64,000 bases of DNA from Verrucomicrobiales bacterium (GCA_002698785.1 PAAG01000009.1:62001-126000), one strand, 5' to 3'. Shown: positions 1 through 9,440, numbered from the stretch's first letter. The notes: generated by a model not told the origin, from the letters alone. Translations and numbers: made by a program.

Positions 1-1
1 A

Positions 2-724
2 CAAATACCAGCCTTCGAAAACATGCCGATCCACAACGAGGATGGTGTCGTAGGGCAGCAGACCTACATGCCATGGTGGATGTGTAAGGAGCAACTCGCC
101 GGAAAACTCGATTTCCCGGGAGGTTATAAGCTGCTCATGGTATCCGGGCGGAAAATGCCCAACCTGAACGCGGGAAGAGGTTACGATAGATACAACGACG
201 ATGAGGAGATCCTCTATGGTCGCAGGCTGAAGGAGGAAGCTCGCCGCTACTACGGATCGTTTCAGGGTATCGGAGCGCAGGGTTTCATGGCCCCGAACGA
301 CGATTGCTACAGCGAACTCGATCCCGAGGTGAAGGACAAATGGGGGATTCCGGTCCTGCGCTTTCACTGGAAGTTCTCAGACGACGAACTCAAACAGGTC
401 GCTCATCAGCAGGAGATGATGGCCGCAATCCTTTCTGAGATGGGTGGTCGATTTTCACGCTCTCCGGAGACCAAAAATCCAATCAAAGCGGTCAAACACG
501 GCGGCCGAATCATTCACGAAGTTGGCGGAGCCATCATGGGGGATGATGCGAAGAAATCGGTCACGGATCAATGGTGCAGGCTTTGGGATGTTCCCAACGT
601 TGTCGTAGCTGATGGAGCGCCTTTCCCGAATACTGCGGATAAGAACCCGACACTCACTATCATGGCGCTAGCCTGGCGGGCAGCAGACCGAATTGTAGAA
701 GACTTGAAGAGAGGAGATGCTTGA
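2..724 (+). CDS. GMC-family oxidoreductase, large FAD subunit (C-terminal part, cut by window edge)
   Basis: The reading frame is open to the window edge, so only about the last 240 residues are present. The C-terminal GMC domain is clear: a HEVGGAIMG motif carries the histidine of the active-site region, and the last 50 residues have the NPTLTIMALAWRAAD helix typical of the family. The family oxidises sugars or alcohols with FAD. The next gene, overlapping by 8 bases, is a gluconate-2-dehydrogenase subunit 3 homologue, so the pair probably forms a periplasmic sugar or polyol dehydrogenase feeding a cytochrome. The substrate cannot be told from this part. Confidence 0.9.
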   Translation, partial: QIPAFENMPIHNEDGVVGQQTYMPWWMCKEQLAGKLDFPGGYKLLMVSGRKMPNLNAGRGYDRYNDDEEILYGRRLKEEARRYYGSFQGIGAQGFMAPNDDCYSELDPEVKDKWGIPVLRFHWKFSDDELKQVAHQQEMMAAILSEMGGRFSRSPETKNPIKAVKHGGRIIHEVGGAIMGDDAKKSVTDQWCRLWDVPNVVVADGAPFPNTADKNPTLTIMALAWRAADRIVEDLKRGDA

Positions 725-1394
725 GATGGAGAACAAGGATACACCAACCCGTATAGATCGTCGGAAGTCGCTCAAATGGATGGCCAGCGCGGCAGCAGCA
801 GCGCCGTTTCTGGGACACGACGTTTTCTCAGCAGGCGATGCGGCTTCTCCTTCGATCAGTAGAGGTTATGGCCTTGATCCTGACATGGTGAAGGTCTACA
901 ACCCCGGTGAGCTATGGCCTTTGACTTTCTCCGACGAGCAACGGCAGAAGGTGACCGTGCTTTGTGATATTATCATGCCGGCGGATGAAACTTCTCCGAG
1001 CGCTTCCTCCCTGGGTGTTCAGGACTTCATCGACGAATGGATCAGTTCTCCCTATCCCGATCAAGCAAAGGATCGCAAACTGATCCTGAAAGGGCTCGAT
1101 TGGCTCGACGAAGAAGCAGCGGTGCTCGGCGCGCCAAATTTCCTTTCCCTCGAATTTGAGCAGCAGACCGCGATGTGCCACGAGTTGGCGAAGTCAGCAA
1201 AGAAGAGTTCGAAGGAGTATCCCGGCAGCTTTTTCCTCAAGATGCGCGACCTCATTTCCGGTGGTTACTACACAACTCCCGAAGGAATGAAAGACATCGG
1301 TTACGTGGGAAACGTCGCTCAGATCGAGTGGAACGGACCACCTCCCGAAGCTCTCGCTCATCTCGGATTGAGCGAAGAAGATCAACTCCAGTAG
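717..1394 (+). CDS. Gluconate 2-dehydrogenase subunit 3 family protein
   Basis: A 225-residue small subunit of a membrane or periplasmic dehydrogenase. The N-terminus has a twin-arginine-type signal (RRKSLKWMASAAAAAP, about residues 15-30). The body matches the subunit 3 family, including the DIIMPADETSPSASSLGV segment near residue 85. It overlaps the stop of the GMC oxidoreductase gene by 8 bases, which suggests translational coupling and a two-subunit enzyme; an internal ATG at 726 would remove the overlap. In the known family this subunit helps export and assembly of the FAD subunit. Its 3' end overlaps the convergent gene by 13 bases. Confidence 0.88.
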   Translation: MLEMENKDTPTRIDRRKSLKWMASAAAAAPFLGHDVFSAGDAASPSISRGYGLDPDMVKVYNPGELWPLTFSDEQRQKVTVLCDIIMPADETSPSASSLGVQDFIDEWISSPYPDQAKDRKLILKGLDWLDEEAAVLGAPNFLSLEFEQQTAMCHELAKSAKKSSKEYPGSFFLKMRDLISGGYYTTPEGMKDIGYVGNVAQIEWNGPPPEALAHLGLSEEDQLQ

Positions 1395-1834
1395 GCACGG
1401 ATTTTCACGGTCTCGCCATCTTCGAAAACGACAACGCGAGCGAAGGTAGCTCCTTCTCCGGTTGGCTTAATTCGGTGGGCGCTGGTCGTCCCGGGAGTGG
1501 GTTCAAACCCATCTGTGCCCGGAGAGGCCGCCAGCCAGCAGAGGATGTCCTCAGCTGGTGCTTGAAACGTAATCACAAACTCACGAGTAAATGAAGAGCC
1601 CTTCACATCTATATCGATATGTTTCGCCGAGGCGGGTAGGGGCTCGAGCCTTGCCCACGATGTCGCTTTTTGAATCGCGGACGAACGGTTCAATGGACTG
1701 TTCTCGCTTGCGAGCAACCACATACCTATCGCAAGCAGGAGAGCGGCGGAAAAGAGCGCAACACCGAGAGCCTGGAATACCTTCCGCACACTGGATGTGC
1801 CAGGTGAGTCGAATTCATTCGAACATGTAGTCAT
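1382..1834 (-). CDS. Small single-span membrane protein, unknown function
   Basis: 150 residues, not recognised. One hydrophobic segment at about residues 20-43 (ALGVALFSAALLLAIGMWLL) probably anchors a 100-residue extracytoplasmic domain. That domain has an alternating pattern compatible with beta strands and no evident catalytic motif. The gene is convergent with the dehydrogenase pair and overlaps its end by 13 bases. No Shine-Dalgarno sequence is obvious before the ATG. It is probably real because the opposite frames in this stretch give no sensible protein. Confidence 0.6.
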   Translation of the reverse strand: MTTCSNEFDSPGTSSVRKVFQALGVALFSAALLLAIGMWLLASENSPLNRSSAIQKATSWARLEPLPASAKHIDIDVKGSSFTREFVITFQAPAEDILCWLAASPGTDGFEPTPGTTSAHRIKPTGEGATFARVVVFEDGETVKIRAYWS

Positions 1835-2001
1835 GATTCAGATAGGGGTATGAAACAGGAGAAATACGAACTGACCGAAACGGTTCTTTCAAAATGAGAC
1901 GAGCATTTGCAGTAACACTTCCAAAAATTGAAGCGGAACCGCTAAAGAGTTTTATCTCGAACAGAATGTGTAAATGTGTTGTCCGTAACTTGCCCAGTTC
2001 C

Positions 2002-3045
2002 ATGAAACCGTTCCCATTCCTCCTCCTGGCAATACTGATTTTCCTGAGCCCCGACGCCCGCGCGGCATGGAACACCAAAGAGATCGAAGGACAGGACCAC
2101 GTGGCGTTGGAAGAAGTAGCTGCGGCGTTTGGTATGCAGCCGGCCTCGAAGCGCAAGGACCCACGTGAAATTGCCTACTCGGGAGGTGCCCATCTTTTGA
2201 TCATCAAAACCGGCACGCGCGAGGCCATCATCGATGGTGTCAGGCATTGGCTTTCCTATCCAATCGCGACGAGCGGCGGAAAGCCCTATGTGGCAGTGAC
2301 GGATATCAACTGCACCCTTGGTCCAGCGATGAGCCCGGCCTCCGTAAGGCAAATCGGCAAGGTGCAGACAGTTGTTCTGGATCCCGGTCATGGGGGGCAC
2401 GACAAAGGGGGGCGGAGTCCATACGGATACGAGAAAGACTATACTCTCGATATGGTCAACCGGATCAGGAAGATTCTCGAAGCAAAGAAAGTGAAGTGCG
2501 TACAAAGCCGCCTCTCAGACTTCTTCGTAGAATTGGCCGAGCGTCCTGAGATGACGAAGAATTACAAAGACCCCATTTTTGTCAGCATCCATTTCAACTC
2601 TGCCGAGTGGCGCCCATCGGCCAACGGTGTCGAGGTCTACGCCTTGCCTCCACTGGGATCTCCGACAACCGGCAAAGCCCCTGACCCGATTCTCGACCGA
2701 CGGAAGTGTTCGGGAAATGCCAAGGAGCCAGCCAGTTTTGTTTTGGCCAACACGATTCACCATACCATGCTGGGAAAGACGGGAGCGTTCGACCGTGGCG
2801 TCAAGCGTGCTCGCTATGCGGTCCTTCGCCACTGTGAAACTCCCTCGGTTCTTATTGAGTGCGGATTCGTCACAAATCCGCAGGAAGCCAAGGGCATTCA
2901 TAGTTCGCAGTGGAGAGAGAAATATGCCCAGGCAATCGCCGACGGAATCATCGCTTACATGAACCTGGCCAACGCCCAGAAGCTGCCTCCTCGGGTCTGG
3001 GACTACAAACGCAAATCGACCGACGAGTTTGTCTGGGAGGAGTAG
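2002..3045 (+). CDS. N-acetylmuramoyl-L-alanine amidase (Amidase_3, zinc-dependent)
   Basis: Cleaves the amide bond between N-acetylmuramic acid and the stem peptide of peptidoglycan in the periplasm. The start at 2002 gives a clean signal peptide (MKPFPFLLLAILIFLSPDARA) with cleavage near residue 21; the longer frame from 1894 puts it after 36 odd residues. The zinc ligands and catalytic glutamate of the family are visible: H130 in DPGHGG, E144, H197 in SIHFNS, and E286 in LIECGF. The region between signal and catalytic domain (about 22-120) is probably an AMIN-like or copper-amine-oxidase-N-like wall-targeting domain, but I cannot assign it. A small lipoprotein gene follows at 18 bases. Confidence 0.93.
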   Translation: MKPFPFLLLAILIFLSPDARAAWNTKEIEGQDHVALEEVAAAFGMQPASKRKDPREIAYSGGAHLLIIKTGTREAIIDGVRHWLSYPIATSGGKPYVAVTDINCTLGPAMSPASVRQIGKVQTVVLDPGHGGHDKGGRSPYGYEKDYTLDMVNRIRKILEAKKVKCVQSRLSDFFVELAERPEMTKNYKDPIFVSIHFNSAEWRPSANGVEVYALPPLGSPTTGKAPDPILDRRKCSGNAKEPASFVLANTIHHTMLGKTGAFDRGVKRARYAVLRHCETPSVLIECGFVTNPQEAKGIHSSQWREKYAQAIADGIIAYMNLANAQKLPPRVWDYKRKSTDEFVWEE

Positions 3046-3063
3046 GAAGCAACCACCTTGAAA

Positions 3064-3372
3064 ATGAAATTACGATTCACAATCCTCTTCCTCATCTCAT
3101 TCACTTCTTTGTCGTTCAATAGCTGCAAAGAAGATACCACACCTCCGTCCCCGGAAACTCCGCCTGACACTAAGGCGGGAGATCCTGCGAAGGATAGCGA
3201 TTTCGTAGGTCTAACAGCCGAAGCAGGGGAGGCCCTGGCGAAAGAAAGAGGGCTCGCCAACCGAGTGGTGTCCCTTGATGGTGAAGTACGACCCGTCACG
3301 ATGGACTACCGAGAAGACCGAATCAATTTCACAATCGAGAAGGGAAAGATCGTGAAGGCGACGAGAGGCTGA
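3064..3372 (+). CDS. Lipoprotein with peptidase-inhibitor I78-like domain
   Basis: About 102 residues. A lipoprotein signal ends in SFNSC (C21), followed by a Pro/Thr-rich linker. The last 35 residues carry the pattern VTMDYREDRINFTIEKGKIV, close to the TMDYRPDRLN signature of the I78 family of small serine-protease inhibitors related to potato inhibitor I. The assignment rests on this motif only. ATG at 3064 is preferred over the in-frame TTG at 3058; a GGAGGAGTAGGAAGC stretch lies just upstream. It follows the amidase closely, so it may be co-transcribed and act at the envelope. It abuts the convergent phosphatase gene with no gap. Confidence 0.7.
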   Translation: MKLRFTILFLISFTSLSFNSCKEDTTPPSPETPPDTKAGDPAKDSDFVGLTAEAGEALAKERGLANRVVSLDGEVRPVTMDYREDRINFTIEKGKIVKATRG

Positions 3373-4023
3373 TTACGAATCCAGCGATAGTATTGTCTCA
3401 GTGAGCTTCAATGGGGAGTCGACAATGGCTTTTGCTCCGGCCTCTTCCAGTTCTTCGAACGATCCGAATCCCCAAAGCACTGAGATCGGATAGACACCAT
3501 TGGCGATCGCTCCTTCGACATCATGCTTCCGGTCACCAATCATGACCGTGTTGGTAGGATCAAGGCGATCCCGTTCGATGATGTGAGAGAGGAGAATGGG
3601 CTTCTGTGTCCTCGTCCCATCCAGCTCGGCTCCATCAACAGAACGGAAAAACTGTGACAAATCGAAGTGTTCAATGATCTGCTTGGCGAAGACTTCGGGC
3701 TTTGAAGTGGCCACGCTCATTGTGAAGCCTTTGTCCTGTAAAATGGCAAGGCACTCTGGGATCTCCGGAAAAATCTCATTCTCAAACAACCCGACCGAAC
3801 CAAACCGATCTCGATAATAAGCTACTCCCTCATCGGCCAATTCAGGATCATCGGTATCCAGTAGTTTGAAGAACGATTCTTTCAAAGGAGGCCCGATACA
3901 CCAACGCAGACTCTCCGCGGGTGGCGACGTACGCCCAAGCTTCTCCAAGGCATACGAAATACAATTCGTGATTCCGAGAAAGGGATTTGTCAGGGTGCCG
4001 TCGAGGTCAAAGAGTAGGTGCAT
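3373..4023 (-). CDS. HAD-superfamily phosphatase, phosphoglycolate phosphatase-like
   Basis: 216 residues, the normal size of Gph/PgmB-type HAD hydrolases. Motif I is FDLDGT with nucleophile D6 and acid/base D8; motif II is TSKPE; the acidic metal-binding motif is MIGDRKHD. A helical cap domain lies between motifs I and II. The likely reaction is dephosphorylation of a small phosphometabolite such as 2-phosphoglycolate. Substrate assignment within this family from sequence alone is unreliable. The gene stands alone on the minus strand and meets the previous gene tail to tail. Confidence 0.87.
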   Translation of the reverse strand: MHLLFDLDGTLTNPFLGITNCISYALEKLGRTSPPAESLRWCIGPPLKESFFKLLDTDDPELADEGVAYYRDRFGSVGLFENEIFPEIPECLAILQDKGFTMSVATSKPEVFAKQIIEHFDLSQFFRSVDGAELDGTRTQKPILLSHIIERDRLDPTNTVMIGDRKHDVEGAIANGVYPISVLWGFGSFEELEEAGAKAIVDSPLKLTETILSLDS

Positions 4024-4063
4024 AGGCGGGCTACTCTACATGAACTGACAAAAAATCCATTCG

Positions 4064-5110
4064 TCACTTTCCCAACGTCTGCGGATATACTTCGATCGAA
4101 TGCAGCCCAGGATGCTGAGTTCCTTCAACGATTTCGATCTTTAGATCGCTGAGGAAGGCCGGCTTCGAAAGCTGGATCTGCATTGCCGATCCTCTTTCAA
4201 AGTCTCTAAACTCCATCAGATTTTCTCCGTTGAGTGAAACTCTTCCTTTTTTCCAGATATCAGCTTTCGATTCGCCAGGGCGATTCACAAGAATGATTTC
4301 TTTTACGACCACAGGCGATCTCCATTGCAGTCGAATCCAGCCAGTAGTTTCCGTTCCCGACCAAAAGTCTGTCGGATTCATGGCTTCTAGTCTTGTTAAC
4401 CGTTCGGTTCGACAGACGAGATGTACATCTCTGTCTTTCCATGAACTGGAGGCAGTTGCTCTCGCGGAAACTGCCTGATTATTCTTCGGATCCGTTGAAG
4501 AGAGTAGTACTTCGGCATCGTCCCCTGTAAGGATGGAGAAAGATTGGAGTTCCCCCTTTTTCGTGGGAGCGTTTTTGATTTTCCTGATTTGATCTTGATA
4601 CTCTTGAATCAAATTCGCGAGCTGTTTTGCTGATTCAATGTCTCCTTGTTTGGTACGTACTTTTATTTGGCGATCAATGAGGGGAATGAAAGATTCGTGG
4701 AGTTTGATTGTTGCTTCTGACTTTTCCGCAAGAATCGCCGCGATTTCATTGCTAAAGATCTCGCGCAGTGGTTCTAGTGTTTCATTGGGAATTGTCCCTG
4801 TTTTTCCTGATTCGTTGAGAATTTCGATTTCGGTTTTCAGAACTAGGGCAGTGTCCAACTTGCCGGCTTCCTGGAACTTTTCTTGGATTTGGATGACACG
4901 ATTTTTGTAGCTCTCAATCAAGTTGGCCTCTCGCTCATCGTAGGGTATCTGAATTGCCGCGAGCCTTTTGTCAAACTCAGTGCGAAAGTCTCCGGCGCTC
5001 GGCTTAGCTTCCTGAGATACAGCGAGCTGAGCAATGCAGAAAAAAGCTGTTACGAGGTGTAGCCTCGCCAGTTTCTTTGGGTTTCCATTCGAAAAGAGGA
5101 TAGTTTGCAT
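4064..5110 (-). CDS. Secreted coiled-coil protein with C-terminal discoidin-like domain
   Basis: 348 residues. A signal peptide (about residues 14-33, ending near AVSQ) is followed by a long charged helical region, about 40-190, rich in Glu/Lys with heptad-like spacing. The last 130 residues look like a beta-sandwich binding domain of the discoidin / F5-8 type C sort: a DFWSGTETTGWIRLQW stretch is followed by VKEIILVNRPG and a final strand LHSIEVY. Such domains in planctomycetes and verrucomicrobia often sit on exported proteins that bind glycans. No catalytic residues are seen. It lies 35 bases downstream of the SUMF1-type gene on the same strand. Confidence 0.7.
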   Translation of the reverse strand: MQTILFSNGNPKKLARLHLVTAFFCIAQLAVSQEAKPSAGDFRTEFDKRLAAIQIPYDEREANLIESYKNRVIQIQEKFQEAGKLDTALVLKTEIEILNESGKTGTIPNETLEPLREIFSNEIAAILAEKSEATIKLHESFIPLIDRQIKVRTKQGDIESAKQLANLIQEYQDQIRKIKNAPTKKGELQSFSILTGDDAEVLLSSTDPKNNQAVSARATASSSWKDRDVHLVCRTERLTRLEAMNPTDFWSGTETTGWIRLQWRSPVVVKEIILVNRPGESKADIWKKGRVSLNGENLMEFRDFERGSAMQIQLSKPAFLSDLKIEIVEGTQHPGLHSIEVYPQTLGK

Positions 5111-5145
5111 CGATCTGACGAGTTTGCCGAGGAAAGTGCCGGAGA

Positions 5146-6288
5146 TTAGTCTAGATCAGGTAGCTCATGAAGGCAGTTCAACTCGGGACCAGCTATTCGA
5201 AAACCGATGACGTTTCCCTCTCGGTCCAGGAGGCCGGCGTCGCGCTTGGAAGAACGAAGCCTGCCTTCGTGACTGAACCATGAACCACCGCGAAGGCCTC
5301 TCTTGGTCCCGTCCATATCTACAATGACAGCGTCATTCCATTCAAATACGCTCCCGCCCATGTCAAATGTGCCAAAGAAACCGGCGGTGCCTTCGAAGAT
5401 ACCAGCATCGAGAAGGTAGTTGGTGTCTTCAGTTGCTGTTCTTCGGGTAGCCGCATACAGGTTGTCCGGGGTTCTATGGTTCGCCTGATTGGGGAGATTA
5501 CCGATGAGATTGCCTGGGACGTCATCGCTTCCAGTGGGGTAGAGCCAGTAGCTGTCAGCTGGGCCCCCCTCGTTGTGAGGGTGAAAATAGGCTGCTTTGT
5601 ACCACTCGTTCTCACTGGGAATCCAACAACGGGCTCCCCAATTTCGCTCGGGTGTTCCTGTTTGGGCTCCGAGTAGAGTGTACGCACCATCTTCGGTGGT
5701 GGTCTCATCCTGAGCGCCATTTGGTCGTCCGTTGTGAAGCCAGTTGCAAAACCGTGCCGCATCGAACCAAGTGACATTAGTGACCGGGTGTTTGCCGCTG
5801 CCTATTACCGAATAGGTATAGTTTCCTGACCCGCCGGATCTCGCGATGCCCGCGACGTGAGGATGCGTACCTATGTTGGTTCGGTAGAGATCATACGTGT
5901 CGGTCGCAGCAACGGCATTCAGAAATGCCGTATATTGCTGAAGGGTAACTTCATATTTTCCGATCTGGAATACATAGGGTACATGCCCAAAGTTTTCCAC
6001 GTCGACGGTACTCCCGTCTCCATCTGAAGGGTCGTCCGGATTTCCGGGGTTTCCGACGGTAACCATTTCCATAAATGGTTTGGGAATGGGAACCGGTCGC
6101 CTTGCTTCTGCGAGTTGGCTGGCGATAGAACGAAGTGTCCGTTTCAATTTTCGCGTCTCCTTTTTTAACTTCGCGAGTTTTCTTTTATCTCGGGAAGGCG
6201 CGCCTTCGACAGGGGGCGGGGCGATGACTGCTATCGAGAAGATAAGGCTGGTAAACAGGAGGAGGTACTTCAGGTGATGAGATTTCAT
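5146..6288 (-). CDS. Secreted SUMF1/formylglycine-generating-enzyme-like protein, probably non-catalytic
   Basis: 380 residues: signal peptide (1-30), a basic helical stretch (about 32-65), then a SUMF1/FGE-sulfatase domain (about 72-375). Family marks are FQIGKYEVTLQQYTAFLNAV, VTWFDAARFCNWLHNG, IPSENEWYKAAY and the closing RGGSW...GFR. The paired cysteines that bind copper in true formylglycine-generating enzymes are not at the expected place near the C-terminus (GGSWFSHEGRLRSSKRD has no Cys). It is therefore more likely a C-type-lectin-fold binding or structural protein, of a kind common in exported planctomycete and verrucomicrobial proteins. Confidence 0.85.
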   Translation of the reverse strand: MKSHHLKYLLLFTSLIFSIAVIAPPPVEGAPSRDKRKLAKLKKETRKLKRTLRSIASQLAEARRPVPIPKPFMEMVTVGNPGNPDDPSDGDGSTVDVENFGHVPYVFQIGKYEVTLQQYTAFLNAVAATDTYDLYRTNIGTHPHVAGIARSGGSGNYTYSVIGSGKHPVTNVTWFDAARFCNWLHNGRPNGAQDETTTEDGAYTLLGAQTGTPERNWGARCWIPSENEWYKAAYFHPHNEGGPADSYWLYPTGSDDVPGNLIGNLPNQANHRTPDNLYAATRRTATEDTNYLLDAGIFEGTAGFFGTFDMGGSVFEWNDAVIVDMDGTKRGLRGGSWFSHEGRLRSSKRDAGLLDREGNVIGFRIAGPELNCLHELPDLD

Positions 6289-6374
6289 TTTTAAGCAGCC
6301 TATGAGTGTCAGTAGAACGAAGACAAGACTATAGTCACCGGATAGGCGGATAACGCTTTCGTCTCTATAAACAA

Positions 6375-6406
6375 AAAAGCGGTCCTGTTTTCGCAGGACC
6401 GCTTTT
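6375..6406 (-). terminator. Intrinsic terminator of ppdK
   Basis: A perfect 13-bp inverted repeat, AAAAGCGGTCCTG (6375-6387) against CAGGACCGCTTTT (6394-6406), with a 6-base loop. On the minus strand the stem is followed by a run of six T (6378-6373). It lies 36 bases past the ppdK stop. Confidence 0.9.
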
Positions 6407-6441
6407 GAAATACGTCACTTAGACGTCAGTGGAGAAGTAAA

Positions 6442-9261
6442 TTACTTCTTCGCTGTCTTGCGCTTAACAGCTTTCTTTTTGGCTGTCTTCTTCTTGGACG
6501 CTTTCTTTGCAGGAGCGTCTTCGAGGGCAGCTTGTGCAGCGGCCAGTTTCGCAATCGGGATGCGGAATGGGCTACAGCTGACGTAGTTGAGTCCGGTGCG
6601 GTGGCAGAACTTAACGGAGGAAGGATCTCCACCGTGCTCACCACAGATACCGACTTTGAGCTTCTCCTTAGTGGAACGACCGCGCTCAACACCAAGCTCA
6701 ACAAGCTGACCGACACCGGTCTGGTCGAGCTGAGCGAATGGGTTGTTGTTCACCACTTCTGCATCCTGGTAAGCAGGAAGGAAGGAGCTGGAGTCGTCAC
6801 GGCTGAGGCCGAGGCATGTTTGTGTAAGGTCGTTTGTTCCGAAGCTGAAGAACTGAGCGTGCTCAGCCACTTCGTTAGCAGTAAGTGCAGCGCGAGGAAT
6901 CTCGATCATTGTTCCGACCTGATACTTCAGCTGGCTGGCACGAAGACCGTGCTTCTTGCGAACTTCGAGAGCTGCTTCGTCGATAACGGCTTTCTGCAAC
7001 TCAAGCTCTTTCGCGTAGCTGACGAGAGGAACCATGATCTCAGGAAGCACCTTGATCTTCTTCTTCTGAACTGCAACAGCAGCTTCGAAGATCGCAGTTG
7101 CCTGCATCTTGGTGATCTCAGGATAAACGATTCCGAGACGGCAACCACGGTGACCGAGCATTGGGTTCTCTTCGTGGAGGTCGTTGATACGGCGCTTGAT
7201 GAATTCAGCAGTCACTTTGAGCTTCTTCGCAAGATCGTCGATCTGCTCAGGAGTCATGGTGCCGATGAACTCGTGCAATGGTGGGTCAAGAAGACGGATG
7301 GTTGCAGGGCGTCCTTCGAGAGCTTCGAAGATACCTTCGAAGTCAGACTGCTGGTAGGGGAGCAACTTGTCGAGAGCTGCTGCACGACCTTCGTCGTCTT
7401 CGGCAAGGATCATCTGGCGAACGGCATCGATGCGGTCACCTTCGAAGAACATGTGCTCTGTACGAGTAAGGCCGATACCTTCCGCTCCGAATGCGATCGC
7501 GTTTTTCACCTGACCGGGAGTATCGGAGTTGGTGCGAACACCAAGCTTACGGAACTTGTCGGCCCAGGTCATAAGCTGTGAATACTTCTTGAACGTGTCG
7601 CTCTTCTTCGCAGAGGCTTTGTTCTCGAGGAGTGCCTGGATAACCTGAGAAGGAGCGGTTGGAATTTCACCTGCGTAGATGTTTCCAACGAAACCGTTCA
7701 GGGAAAGGAAGTCACCTTCGTTGATGGTAACGCCTGCACCTGTGAGGGTCTTCTTCTCGTAGTCGACGTCCATGTCGTGTGCGCCACAAACACAGATCTT
7801 ACCCATCTGGCGGGCGACGAGAGCTGCGTGAGAGGATGCACCACCACGAGTTGTGAGAATACCTTCCGCAGCGATCATACCGCGAAGGTCTTCTGGAGAA
7901 GTTTCCTGACGTGCGAGGATAACTTTCTGTCCTTTGGCTGCAGCTTTCACTGCTTCGTCAGCGGTGAAGTATACCTGTCCGCAGGCAGCACCAGGTCCAG
8001 CAGGAAGTCCGGAGCCGACTTTAGTCGCTTTCTTCTCTTCAGTGGAATTGAAGATAGGAGCGAGGAGGTGGCTGAGGTCTTCTGCAGGAATGCGCTTGAT
8101 AGCTGTTTCCCGGGTGATGAGTTTCTCGTTCACCATATCGACTGCGATGTTCACCGCAGCGAAACCGGTCCGCTTACCGTTACGGGTCTGAAGCATCCAG
8201 AGCTTACCTTCTTCGATGGTGAACTCGACGTCCTGCACATCTTTGAAGTGCTTCTCGAGGATCGTGCGGATCTTGAGGAGCTGCTTGTGAGAGTTTGGCA
8301 GGTCTTTAGCCATCTGCTTGACCTGCTTTGGTGTACGAACACCTGCGACAACGTCTTCGCCCTGTGCGTCGATGAGATACTCACCGTAGAAAACGTTTTC
8401 ACCGGTGGCGGGGTCACGTGTGAAGGCAACACCTGTTCCCGATTTCTTACCTGTGTTACCGAATACCATGGCCTGCACGTTTACTGCAGTACCCCACTCA
8501 GCAGGGATGCCATACTTCTGGCGGTAAACTTTGGCACGGTCATTCTGCCAAGATGCGAACACAGCGTTGATCGATCCCTGAAGCTGCTTCATTGGATCCT
8601 GCGGGAAGTTCTTTCCAGAACGCTCTTTGATGAGGGCCTTGAACTTCTCTACGATTCCCTTGAGGTCGTCGACAGTAAGGTCTGTGTCGTCGGCAGCACC
8701 AGCTGCTTCCTTGGTCGTTTCGAGGATGTGCTCGAATGGGTCGTGGTGCTCACCTTTACGAGCCTGAACGCCCATCACAACGTCTCCATACATCTGGAGG
8801 AAACGACGGTAGCTGTCCCATGCGAAACGCTCGTTGCCTGTCTTGGTAGCGAGAGATTCGACAACCTTATCGTTGATACCAAGGTTGAGGATGGTGTCCA
8901 TCATTCCTGGCATAGATTCGCGGGCGCCGGAACGAACGGAAAGAAGAAGTGGGTTTTCGAGATCACCGAACTTTTTGCCCATCACCTTTTCGATCTTGGC
9001 GATGTTCAGTTCGATCTGACGCTGAAGGTCAGCAGGCCACTTGCGGCCGTTCTCGTAGTAGTGTGTGCAGACCTCAGTGGTGATCGTCATGCCGGCAGGA
9101 ACCGGAAGACCGATGAGTGCCATCTCAGCGAGGTTGGCTCCTTTACCTCCGAGGAGGGCCTTTTGTTTTCCATTACCATCTGCTTTTTCTCCCCCGAAAA
9201 AGTAGACGAGTTTCTTGGCCCTCTTTGAGGCCGATTTCTTTGCGGTTTTTTTGGTTGCCAT
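6442..9261 (-). CDS. ppdK: Pyruvate, phosphate dikinase with lysine-rich tails at both ends
   Basis: Interconverts pyruvate + ATP + Pi and PEP + AMP + PPi in the cytoplasm. All three parts are present: the N-terminal nucleotide-binding domain ([13 protein letters not shown] near residue 37), the swivelling phosphohistidine domain (H478 in [12 protein letters not shown]), and the C-terminal PEP/pyruvate barrel ([14 protein letters not shown] near residue 880). At 939 residues it is longer than the usual 870-910. The extra length is a lysine/alanine-rich stretch at the start ([17 protein letters not shown]) and about 25 residues at the end rich in KKTAKK-type units, unlike the rest of the protein. 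Next upstream is the PPi-dependent phosphofructokinase, which would use the PPi made here. Confidence 0.96.
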   Translation of the reverse strand: MATKKTAKKSASKRAKKLVYFFGGEKADGNGKQKALLGGKGANLAEMALIGLPVPAGMTITTEVCTHYYENGRKWPADLQRQIELNIAKIEKVMGKKFGDLENPLLLSVRSGARESMPGMMDTILNLGINDKVVESLATKTGNERFAWDSYRRFLQMYGDVVMGVQARKGEHHDPFEHILETTKEAAGAADDTDLTVDDLKGIVEKFKALIKERSGKNFPQDPMKQLQGSINAVFASWQNDRAKVYRQKYGIPAEWGTAVNVQAMVFGNTGKKSGTGVAFTRDPATGENVFYGEYLIDAQGEDVVAGVRTPKQVKQMAKDLPNSHKQLLKIRTILEKHFKDVQDVEFTIEEGKLWMLQTRNGKRTGFAAVNIAVDMVNEKLITRETAIKRIPAEDLSHLLAPIFNSTEEKKATKVGSGLPAGPGAACGQVYFTADEAVKAAAKGQKVILARQETSPEDLRGMIAAEGILTTRGGASSHAALVARQMGKICVCGAHDMDVDYEKKTLTGAGVTINEGDFLSLNGFVGNIYAGEIPTAPSQVIQALLENKASAKKSDTFKKYSQLMTWADKFRKLGVRTNSDTPGQVKNAIAFGAEGIGLTRTEHMFFEGDRIDAVRQMILAEDDEGRAAALDKLLPYQQSDFEGIFEALEGRPATIRLLDPPLHEFIGTMTPEQIDDLAKKLKVTAEFIKRRINDLHEENPMLGHRGCRLGIVYPEITKMQATAIFEAAVAVQKKKIKVLPEIMVPLVSYAKELELQKAVIDEAALEVRKKHGLRASQLKYQVGTMIEIPRAALTANEVAEHAQFFSFGTNDLTQTCLGLSRDDSSSFLPAYQDAEVVNNNPFAQLDQTGVGQLVELGVERGRSTKEKLKVGICGEHGGDPSSVKFCHRTGLNYVSCSPFRIPIAKLAAAQAALEDAPAKKASKKKTAKKKAVKRKTAKK

Positions 9262-9412
9262 ATCTCGAGCGATGCTTCCTTTGTTTTGTTGTAAAAAAGA
9301 GGTGAAAGAAAAAGTGGGGGTGCGAAAGCGCGGCAGTCGATTGACTGGTTACGGCTGATACTGTGCGGGGGTTAAACGCGGGGAGAAGCAGCCTCTGCGC
9401 TGAGGCGGCGCA

Positions 9413-9440
9413 ACTGTAAGCGAGCGTTTGCACCTGTCAA
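9413..9440 (-). promoter_or_regulatory. Candidate sigma70 promoter for ppdK with overlapping dyad
   Basis: On the minus strand TTGACA (9440-9435) is followed after 16 bases by TACAGT (9418-9413), giving a leader of about 145 bases before the ppdK ATG. The -35 box lies inside a perfect 8-bp inverted repeat, AGCGTTTG (9423-9430) and CAAACGCT (9438-9445), separated by 7 bases, which could be an operator. No T-tract follows the repeat, so it does not look like a terminator. Confidence 0.5.

Noticed and set aside
1494-1512. GGGTTCAAACCC, like a tRNA T-arm
   Set aside because: It lies inside the coding sequence of the small membrane protein and no acceptor or anticodon stem is around it.
7777-9228. 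A 483-codon open frame on the plus strand across ppdK, and a second at 6532-7581
   Set aside because: Both lie opposite the well-conserved ppdK coding sequence. Their products have no recognisable family, and long antisense frames arise from the codon bias of the real gene.
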